Assembly: GCA_035552195.1 (NCBI GenBank)
Contig: DASZLU010000084.1
Coordinates: 109,733-173,732, forward strand
Reading direction: 5' to 3'
DNA: 64,000 bases
Source of the DNA: CAIKMD01 sp035552195
GTDB lineage: Bacteria > Pseudomonadota > Alphaproteobacteria > ATCC43930 > CGMCC-115725
Below the pieces are notes generated by a model. That model was not told the DNA's origin, ran no database searches, and worked only from the letters and a program-made list of their open reading frames with translations. Of this stretch, positions 57,939 to 64,000 are shown in pieces (positions within the stretch are counted from its first letter, which is position 1; each line of letters begins with the position of its first letter). The translations under genes were made by a program, and so were the position numbers.

Positions 57939-58955
57939 CTATTTCTCCGGGCCGAGCCGCTTAAACGCCTCGGCCGCGATGGTGAGATCGGCGTATTTCG
58001 ATACATCGATCTCGCTTTTGAGATACCCGAGCGTCTTTTCCATCTTGAGATCGGTGTCGACCGATTTTAGGTCGGGCGCGCCATCGGGCCCGCGGAAATC
58101 GTCGCGCTTGGTGAAGACCCAATCGAGCGCTTCGGGCGGCTGCTTCGTCAACTTGGCGACCATCGCCACCGCCGCCTGATGATTCGCCGGATCGGAATAC
58201 CAGCGAATCATCTGCAAATTGTCCTCCATCAAATCGACCAGCGCCGCGCGATGTGCCGCGATATAAGGCGCGCGCGCCGCCCACATCAGCAACTCGGACG
58301 GGCCGACTTCGGCGCCCTGCTCGAACAGCACGCGGCCGATCTTCAGCATCTCGGGCTCGTACATGAAGGGCAGGATTGCCGAGACCAGATCGACCTTATG
58401 CTCGGCCAGCGCCGGCCGCATATTGGGGAAGTTGATCTCGACATCGGTGTAGTCGCGCTTCTCGCTCATGTGATGCTGCAAAAGGATGTAGCGCATCGCG
58501 ATATCGAGGCCGCTGCCGATGCCGTTGGTGGCGACGACCTTACCCTTCAGATCGTCGATGCTTTTGATCGGGCTGTCCTGCAGCACCATGAAATGCGTCG
58601 TGGCCCAGCCGGGGACGCCGTCTTCGAGCTCATTGGCGATAAGGCGGATATCCGCCATATGCGCATTCTCGACCGCGGCGCCGAGCGTCGAATAGCCGAG
58701 CTGTGCAATGTCCATATCGCCCGAAGCCAACGCCTGCAGCTCAGCCGGCGTATTGCTGAAATGCATCGGCTCGATCGTGTAGGATTGATTGAGATGGGAC
58801 AGCAATTCCGGCTTCTCCAGCATGAAGCCGGCGCGCGAGCCCGGCACCGATGCCCAGCCGATGCGGAATTTCACCGGATCGGCTTGTACCGGCCCCATCG
58901 CAGCGCCCAGCAACGCGGCCGCAGCCACTGCCATCACGCCCCACAACTTCAGCAT
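57939..58955 (-). CDS. ABC-type substrate-binding protein, NMT1/TauA-like (first of a tandem pair)
   Basis: A 338-residue paralogue of the gene at 56834, similar along its whole length, with signal peptide MLKLWGVMAVAAAALLGAA and mature start DPVKFRIGWASVPGSRAGF. The two share FPNMRPALAEHKVDLVSAIL-type segments and nearly identical C-terminal lobes. They lie 85 nt apart in the same direction, so they came from a tandem duplication and may differ in ligand preference. As with its twin, membrane components are missing nearby. Confidence 0.85.
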   Translation of the reverse strand: MLKLWGVMAVAAAALLGAAMGPVQADPVKFRIGWASVPGSRAGFMLEKPELLSHLNQSYTIEPMHFSNTPAELQALASGDMDIAQLGYSTLGAAVENAHMADIRLIANELEDGVPGWATTHFMVLQDSPIKSIDDLKGKVVATNGIGSGLDIAMRYILLQHHMSEKRDYTDVEINFPNMRPALAEHKVDLVSAILPFMYEPEMLKIGRVLFEQGAEVGPSELLMWAARAPYIAAHRAALVDLMEDNLQMIRWYSDPANHQAAVAMVAKLTKQPPEALDWVFTKRDDFRGPDGAPDLKSVDTDLKMEKTLGYLKSEIDVSKYADLTIAAEAFKRLGPEK

Positions 58956-59076
58956 GCAATGCTCCCCGTCCTAAAATGCGCCGCTTCGGCGCGACGTTGT
59001 CGCTATGATCGCGGCAAGGAAACCGCTAGGCAAGGTCCGCGTTGATCAACGGTTCCGTTTTTGACAGGTGAGGGGT

Positions 59077-59643
59077 ATGGCCGAGAAGGTGATCGGGGAA
59101 AGAACAGCACGCGTGCCAGGCTATGGCGGCGTCGCCAAAACGCTGCATTGGCTGATCGTCATTCTGTTGATCGCGCAATACGCGATCGCCTGGACGATGC
59201 CCGACATCAATCCGCGCACCCCGCCCAACACGCTGATCGACCTCCACTTCTCTATCGGCGTGACAATTCTCTTTCTGGCGGTGGTAAGGCTGTTGTGGCG
59301 CTGGCGCTATCCGGTGCCGCTGATCAGCGATAACGTTCCCGTCTGGCAGGATTGGACCGCGCGCGCGACGCATGCGCTGCTCTATCTATTGCTTTTCGTC
59401 CTGCCGATCCTCGGCTGGGTCGATGCCGGCTTCCGCGCCCTGGCGATCAATTTTTACGAGCTCGTGACGATCCCGCCGATCATCGCGGCCTCGCGCGCGC
59501 TCGCCGGCCGGACCGGCGACATCCACACGCTCGTCTCCTACATCCTCCTCGGCGTGATCGGGCTGCATGTCCTGGCGACGCTGTATCACCATTTCTGGCT
59601 GCGCGATCGCGTCTTCTATCGCATGTTGCCGGGCAAAGAGTGA
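59077..59643 (+). CDS. Cytochrome b561-family membrane protein
   Basis: A 188-residue four-helix di-haem b protein (YodB/CybB type). The putative haem ligands are His in KTLHWLIV, DLHFSIG, ATHALLY and the paired His of DIHTLVSYI and GLHVLATLYHHF. It moves electrons between quinol and an acceptor such as oxygen or superoxide. GTG 59068 is in frame, but ATG 59077 (MAEKVIGER) fits the family and sits behind AGGTGAGGGG. It diverges from the binding-protein pair and is followed 13 nt later by an efflux gene, so they are probably one transcript. Confidence 0.85.
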   Translation: MAEKVIGERTARVPGYGGVAKTLHWLIVILLIAQYAIAWTMPDINPRTPPNTLIDLHFSIGVTILFLAVVRLLWRWRYPVPLISDNVPVWQDWTARATHALLYLLLFVLPILGWVDAGFRALAINFYELVTIPPIIAASRALAGRTGDIHTLVSYILLGVIGLHVLATLYHHFWLRDRVFYRMLPGKE

Positions 59644-59656
59644 CCCGCGACCCCTG

Positions 59657-61072
59657 ATGACCCAAACGACGGTCCTGGCCGATCTGTCGACGACGCGGCG
59701 CAGGCTGGCCTTCTTCGTCTTGCTGATCGGCTCGCTCGTGCCGTCGCTCAACATGTTCATCGTGACAATCGCGCTGCCCTCGATCCGCACGGCGCTCGGC
59801 GCGCCGGAATCGCAGACCAGCCTGATCATCACCGGCTATTCGTCGGCCTTTTCGGTTTGCCTCATCACCGGCGGGCGGCTCGCCGATCTCTACGGCCGGC
59901 GCTTCATCTATATGATCGGCATTGCCGGCTTCACCCTCGGCTCGCTCTGCGCCGGTCTCGCGCCCAACCCGATCTTCCTGATCGTCGGGCGCATCACGCA
60001 GGGGATTTTCGGCGCTCTCATGGTGCCGCCGGTGCTGGCCTCGCTGCGCAGACTCTTCCAGCAAGACGAGATTCCCGGCGCGCTCAGCATCTACGGCACC
60101 GGCGTCGGCGTCGCGGTGGCGGCCGGACAATTGCTCGGCGGCGTGTTGATCGCGGCCGACATCGCCGGCCTTGGCTGGCGCGCGCCTTTCCTCATCAACG
60201 TGCCGGTCGGCATCGCGCTGATCATCGCCGCCATCGCGCTGGTGCCCGAAAGCGGCGGCAGCGAGAAGCCGCGGCTCGACATCATCGGCGTGATCTTGCT
60301 CTCGTCGGCGCTCGGCTGCTTCGTCGTCGGCCTTTCGCTTGGCCGCGAACATGGCTGGCCGCTTTGGGTGCTCGGCATGATCGCGGCCGCGCCGCTGCTG
60401 CTGGTGCTGTTCTTCGTCTTCGAGAAACGCATCGCGCGCGCCGGCGGCATGCCGCTCATCGATCCGTCGCTCTTGCGCATCAAAAGCTTCAGCCGCGGCT
60501 TGATCGTGGCGATCCTCTTCTTCTTCACGATGCCGTTCTACATTTTCTTCTCGATCTATCTGCAAGCCGGACTCGGCGAAGGCGCGCTGGCCGCCGGTCT
60601 CGCGGTGCTGCCCTACGGCGTCGCGAATTTCCTCGGGCCGCTTTCGGTGACGCGCGCGCCGCCGGGCTTGCGCCGTCACCTGTTCGGCCTCGGCATGGGG
60701 TTGCAGATCATCGTCGGTTATGCCGGGGTCGGGCTTTGCGCCTGGACGCAGACCGGCGGCATTCCGCTTTTCATCGCGCTGTTCGCCGGCGGCTTCGGCC
60801 AAGGCGTGGCGATGCCGGAGATGATCCACACCATTCTCGGCGACATCCCGCCGGCGCACACCGGCCTCGCCGCCGGCGCGATGAATTCGACCTTGCAGAT
60901 CGGCGTCGCCGTCAGCGTCGCCTCGATCGGCAGCCTGTTCTTCGTGATCCTCGGCGGCGGCAGTGGCGCCGTCGCCTATGGCCACGCGCTCGGCATCACC
61001 ATGGCGGCGATCTGCGTGATGCTGACCGGCTCGATGATCTTGGGCATCTGGAACCAGGCACGGCACGCGTGA
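59657..61072 (+). CDS. MFS efflux transporter, EmrB/QacA (DHA2) type
   Basis: A 471-residue, 14-helix drug:proton antiporter-type facilitator. Typical marks are FIVTIALPSIRTALGAPESQ in helix 1, GGRLADLYGRR (loop 2-3) and the antiporter motif C-like GTGVGVAVAAGQLLGGVLIA. The start is ATG 59657, 13 nt after the cytochrome gene. It is close to the next gene at 61086 (same motif order, near-identical GTGVGVAVAAGQLLGGVLIA), so the two are tandem duplicates. Substrate range unknown. Confidence 0.88.
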   Translation: MTQTTVLADLSTTRRRLAFFVLLIGSLVPSLNMFIVTIALPSIRTALGAPESQTSLIITGYSSAFSVCLITGGRLADLYGRRFIYMIGIAGFTLGSLCAGLAPNPIFLIVGRITQGIFGALMVPPVLASLRRLFQQDEIPGALSIYGTGVGVAVAAGQLLGGVLIAADIAGLGWRAPFLINVPVGIALIIAAIALVPESGGSEKPRLDIIGVILLSSALGCFVVGLSLGREHGWPLWVLGMIAAAPLLLVLFFVFEKRIARAGGMPLIDPSLLRIKSFSRGLIVAILFFFTMPFYIFFSIYLQAGLGEGALAAGLAVLPYGVANFLGPLSVTRAPPGLRRHLFGLGMGLQIIVGYAGVGLCAWTQTGGIPLFIALFAGGFGQGVAMPEMIHTILGDIPPAHTGLAAGAMNSTLQIGVAVSVASIGSLFFVILGGGSGAVAYGHALGITMAAICVMLTGSMILGIWNQARHA

Positions 61073-61085
61073 GCGACGACAGCGC

Positions 61086-62498
61086 ATGAGTGAGGCCGCT
61101 ATCCTGACCGATCTATCGCCAGGCCGGCGGCGGCTGGCTTTCTATGCGCTGCTGGGCGGCGCGTTGCTGCCGTCGCTCAATACCTTTATCGTGACGATCG
61201 CTTTGCCGGCGATCCGCGCCGCGCTCGATGCGTCGGATTCCGAAACCAACCTTATCGTCGCCGGCTATTCCTCGGCCTATGCGGTGTGCCTCGTGACCGG
61301 CGGGCGGCTCGGCGATCTTTACGGCCGGCGTTTGATGTTCCTCATCGGCATGGCGGGCTTCACGTTGAGCTCGCTGCTCTGCGGCATCGCGCCGAATTCC
61401 GCGGTGCTGGTGAGCGCGCGCATTTTCCAAGGCGTCACCGGCGCGCTCATCGCGCCGCCGGTGCTGGCGGCGCTGCGCTCGCTGTTCAGCGGCGAGGATA
61501 TTCCCTGGGCGCTCAACGTCTACGGCACCGGCGTCGGCGTCGCGGTGGCCGCCGGCCAGTTGCTCGGCGGCGTGTTGATCGCAGCCGATATCGGCGGGCT
61601 CGGCTGGCGCTCGGCCTTCCTGATCAACGTGCCGATCGGCCTCATCGTCATCGCCGCGGCGCTGGCGCTGGTGCCGGAAAGCGGCGGCAGCGAAAAGCCG
61701 CGGCTCGATGTCATCGGCGTGCTGCTGTTGTCGGCGGCGCTCGGCAGCCTCGTCGCCGGGCTCTCGATCGGGCGCGGACAAGGCTGGTCACCGTTTGTGC
61801 TCGGTCTGATCGCCGCCTCGCCGCTGCTGCTCGCGTGGTTTTTCGCCTTCGAGAAACGCATGGCACGCGAGGGCGGCATGCCGCTGCTCGATCCCGCACT
61901 GCTCGAGATCGACACGTTCCGCCGCGGCCTCATTGTCGCGCTGCTCTTCTTCTTCACCTCGCCCTTCTATCTTTTCTTCTCGCTTTATCTTCAGGCCGGG
62001 CTCGGCGAAGGCGCGCTCGCCGCCGGTCTCGCGGTGCTGCCCTATGGTGTCGCGAATTTCATCGGGCCGATGATGGCGACGCGCGCCGGCCCACGTTTGC
62101 GCCGCTGGCTCTTCGGTCTCGGCATGGGCGTGCAGATCTTCGTTGGCTATGCCGGCGTCGCGCTGTGCGCCGCGACGCAGACCGGCGGCATCCCGCTCTT
62201 CTTCGTGCTCTTCATGGGCGGCTTCGGCCAGGGCGTCGCGATGCCCGAAATGATCAGCTTCATCCTCGGCGACGTGCCGGGCAAAGACACGGGCTTCGCC
62301 GCCGGCGCGATGAACTCGACCTTGCAGATCGGCTCGGCGATCAGCGTCGCGGCGATCGGCGCGTTGTTCTTCACGGTCTTGGGCGACGGCAGCGGCCCGG
62401 CCGCCTACGGTCACGCACTCGGCATCGCCATGGCCGCGCAATGCGTGATCCTGACCGGCTCGCTGTTGCTCGGGCTTTGGACTCAGGCGCGGCGCTGA
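61086..62498 (+). CDS. MFS efflux transporter, EmrB/QacA (DHA2) type, tandem paralogue
   Basis: A 470-residue, 14-helix paralogue of the previous gene: PSLNTFIVTIALPAIRAALD, GGRLGDLYGRR, and the same motif C stretch and PESGGSEKPRLDVIGVLLL cytoplasmic loop. The gap is 13 nt, so it is the third gene of the cytochrome-MFS-MFS unit. Its 3' end overlaps the repair gene on the other strand by 16 nt. The duplicates may form hetero-oligomers or split substrates; that is inference. Confidence 0.88.
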   Translation: MSEAAILTDLSPGRRRLAFYALLGGALLPSLNTFIVTIALPAIRAALDASDSETNLIVAGYSSAYAVCLVTGGRLGDLYGRRLMFLIGMAGFTLSSLLCGIAPNSAVLVSARIFQGVTGALIAPPVLAALRSLFSGEDIPWALNVYGTGVGVAVAAGQLLGGVLIAADIGGLGWRSAFLINVPIGLIVIAAALALVPESGGSEKPRLDVIGVLLLSAALGSLVAGLSIGRGQGWSPFVLGLIAASPLLLAWFFAFEKRMAREGGMPLLDPALLEIDTFRRGLIVALLFFFTSPFYLFFSLYLQAGLGEGALAAGLAVLPYGVANFIGPMMATRAGPRLRRWLFGLGMGVQIFVGYAGVALCAATQTGGIPLFFVLFMGGFGQGVAMPEMISFILGDVPGKDTGFAAGAMNSTLQIGSAISVAAIGALFFTVLGDGSGPAAYGHALGIAMAAQCVILTGSLLLGLWTQARR

Positions 62499-63769
62499 GA
62501 CTTCTTCGCCTTCGGCGCTTTGCCGATTTTCTTGGCCTTGCGCACCGGTTCGGCCTTAGCGGCCTGTTTTGATTTACCTTGCGCCCGCTCGCGCTGCGTC
62601 GCGATGTCGGCGGCGCGCCAGAGATACCAGCTCGCGACGCTGCGATAGGGCGCCCAGCGCTTTCCGCGCTTCTCCATCTCATCCTTCGTCGGCGCGGCGC
62701 CGCGCTTGAACGTCGTGCCGAAGCCCTTGCGCACGCCGAAATCGTCGAGCGGCAGGATGTCGGAGCGGCCGAGGCGGAAGATCAGCAGCATCTCCACCGT
62801 CCAGCGGCCGATGCCGCGCACCTGCGTCAGCTTCTCGATGATCGTCGCGTCGTCGAGCTTGTTGATATCGGCGAGATGCGGGATCTCGCCCGCCGCCTCC
62901 CGCTTGGCGAGATCGCGGATGGAGAGCAGCTTCGATTGCGACAGCCCGGCGCCGCGCAGCTTTACGTCGCTGGTCTTGATGATCTGCGCCGCGGTCGGCG
63001 CTTCATGCGCCTTGGGATAGAGCGCGCGCAGCCGCGCGAAGATCGAGGCTGCGGCCTTGGCGTGCAGCTGCTGATAGACGATCGCCTCGGCGAGGGCGAC
63101 GAAGATGCTGGGCGCGCGGCGGATCTGCATCCGGAACGAGCCGACGGTGTCGATCAAGCGCCCGAGCACCGGATCGGCATCGCGCAGATAATCGAGGGCG
63201 AAAGCCGGATCGAAGGGCAGCACGCCGTCGCCCTCGAAGAGCGCCGCTGCGCCTTCGGCCGCCGCCGCTTCCAGCGACAGCAAGCGCAGTTTCGTTGCGA
63301 GCCCGCCATGCGCCGAATAGCCGCCGATCTTGCCGCCCGCGGCGAAGACGCGGTGGCACGGCACCAGGATCGAGAACGGATTGCGCCGCATCGCCTGTCC
63401 GACCGCGCGCGCCGCGCCCGGCGCCTCGGCTTTGGCCGCAACCTCGCCATAGGACAGGCTCGCGCCCGGCGGGATCGCGCGGACCGCGTCGTAAACGCGG
63501 CGATGAAACGGGGGGATACCGCTCATATCGAGCGGCACGGCGCTGAGGTCGCTTGCATTACCGTGCATCAGCGTGTCGATACCGTCGATCGCGCTCTGTA
63601 TCACCGCCGGCGGCGACGCCGGCTCGGCCTCACCGATTTTGTCGAGCAGCTTCGCCCGCGTCGCGCTCTCGCTCGCCTCGGGCAATTGCAGCCCGACAAT
63701 GCCGTGCGCCCCCCACGCGATGCCGCAGCGGCCGAGGGGCGTATCAAAGAGCGTGTACTGCGCAGCCAT
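62483..63769 (-). CDS. Fused O6-alkylguanine-DNA alkyltransferase and AlkA-type DNA glycosylase
   Basis: A 428-residue two-domain DNA-repair protein. Residues 1-170 are an Ogt/MGMT domain with acceptor Cys138 in ILVPCHRVFAAGG and the helix-turn-helix GASLSYGEVAAKA. Residues about 185-375 are an HhH-GPD glycosylase with hairpin VRGIGRWTVEM (318-324) and catalytic Asp343 in LPLDDFGVRKG. The last 35 residues are Lys/Ala-rich and should hold the protein on DNA. One polypeptide would remove O6-alkyl groups and excise 3-alkylpurines. The frame is open to the right edge, but ATG 63769 (MAAQYTLFDT) starts the domain. Confidence 0.9.
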   Translation of the reverse strand: MAAQYTLFDTPLGRCGIAWGAHGIVGLQLPEASESATRAKLLDKIGEAEPASPPAVIQSAIDGIDTLMHGNASDLSAVPLDMSGIPPFHRRVYDAVRAIPPGASLSYGEVAAKAEAPGAARAVGQAMRRNPFSILVPCHRVFAAGGKIGGYSAHGGLATKLRLLSLEAAAAEGAAALFEGDGVLPFDPAFALDYLRDADPVLGRLIDTVGSFRMQIRRAPSIFVALAEAIVYQQLHAKAAASIFARLRALYPKAHEAPTAAQIIKTSDVKLRGAGLSQSKLLSIRDLAKREAAGEIPHLADINKLDDATIIEKLTQVRGIGRWTVEMLLIFRLGRSDILPLDDFGVRKGFGTTFKRGAAPTKDEMEKRGKRWAPYRSVASWYLWRAADIATQRERAQGKSKQAAKAEPVRKAKKIGKAPKAKKSQRRA

Positions 63770-63850
63770 AGTGGCGCGACTGTATGAGCGCCGCGCCTTT
63801 TCAACAACCGGCGCCGATGACGACAGCCGATTATCGCGAGTCTCTGTTCC

Positions 63851-63970
63851 CTCACCCCCCACCCTACCCTCCCCCTCAAGGGGGGAGGGGCGTTGATTGA
63901 AGGTTAGAGCGAATTCGTCGTCGTCCGTCCGAAGACCCCCTCCCCCCTTGAGGGGGAGGGTAGGGAGGGG
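63851..63970. repeat. Inverted-repeat pair with CCCCCTCAAGGGGG stems
   Basis: The left unit 63851-63890 (tail CCACCCTACCCT, then CCCCCTCAAGGGGGG) and right unit 63936-63970 (CCCCCCTTGAGGGGG, then tail TAGGGAGGGG) are inverted copies with tails outwards. They match the pair at 22.7 kb in stem and the DUF559 repeats in tail. No gene is seen from 63770 to the window end. Confidence 0.85.
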
Positions 63971-64000
63971 AGTATGCCCGCCGACCCGACGTAGCGCCAC

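Noticed and set aside
63770..64000. An N-terminal extension of the Ogt-AlkA protein to the right edge
   Set aside because: The extra 77 codons are translated repeat sequence (Gly/Pro/Leu-rich); the family N-terminus begins at ATG 63769.

Overview
The window is GC-rich, densely packed proteobacterial chromosome, most likely from a soil or rhizosphere alphaproteobacterium (Hyphomicrobiales or Rhodospirillales grade). The evidence is a Coq7-type ubiquinone hydroxylase, DsbB, Tat and lipoprotein signals, an outer-membrane LpxR-like deacylase, a phasin, many orphan periplasmic binding proteins, and intergenic inverted repeats of kinds common in that class. There are 60 intact or edge-cut protein genes, one pseudogene and one tRNA-Leu. 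I see no phage, integrase, IS transposase, CRISPR array or rRNA. No gap between genes exceeds about 300 bases; the larger ones hold inverted-repeat pairs.

Layout. 0-8 kb: an MFS transporter cut by the left edge, a LigAB-type extradiol dioxygenase, a quinone-reductase-like dehydrogenase, a second MFS transporter, a luciferase-like monooxygenase, and a Bug-type binding protein with a decayed tandem copy. 8-10.5 kb: tRNA-Leu(CAA), a MaoC hydratase, DedA, and an overlapping dsbB-coq7 pair. 10.6-16.3 kb: a catabolic transport operon (alpha/beta hydrolase, NMT1-type binding protein, permease, ATPase), a terminator-like hairpin, then two paralogous amidohydrolases, one Tat-exported and one with a Lys/Ala-rich N-terminus. 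16.5-21.7 kb: a 71-residue Cys/Gly-tailed protein, then a GntR regulator with hydantoinase/oxoprolinase subunits A and B.

21.7-32.1 kb is a degradation block: two extradiol-type VOC proteins, two acetolactate-synthase-like TPP enzymes, a Gfo/Idh/MocA oxidoreductase, two SDRs that lack the YxxxK motif, an alpha/beta hydrolase and a fumarylacetoacetate-hydrolase-family enzyme. 32-41.4 kb: a PLD-family lipoprotein, an SLC13 permease overlapping an MFS gene, an LpxR-like protein, a dehydrogenase, a phasin, hemD and a GNAT. 41.4-46.5 kb: an Lrp regulator divergent from a homodimeric-E1-type 2-oxoacid dehydrogenase, a GT87-like membrane protein and a canonical SDR.

46.5-51 kb is a six-gene minus-strand operon (serine hydrolase, YciI, VOC, Asp-box protein, MoaD-like, PhnB-like). 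It diverges from a MarR gene whose core promoter is covered by a palindrome and which appears leaderless. 51-56.8 kb: an enoyl-CoA hydratase-family gene, a UbiD decarboxylase divergent from a third TPP enzyme, a DUF559 nuclease-like gene bracketed by a 45-bp inverted repeat, and a dehydrogenase. 56.8-64 kb: two tandem paralogous binding proteins with no transporter partners, a cytochrome b561-like protein, two tandem EmrB/QacA-type efflux proteins, and an Ogt-AlkA DNA-repair fusion.

The best candidate for something undescribed is the DUF559 cassette at 55357-55791. Its terminal repeats flank the gene, supply its ribosome-binding site and encode most of its C-terminal tail. Gene-free inverted-repeat pairs sharing the tail sequence of that repeat occur at 22.7 and 63.9 kb, and a looser relative at 27.5 kb. 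This suggests a REP/RAYT-like arrangement with a nuclease-fold protein in place of a transposase.
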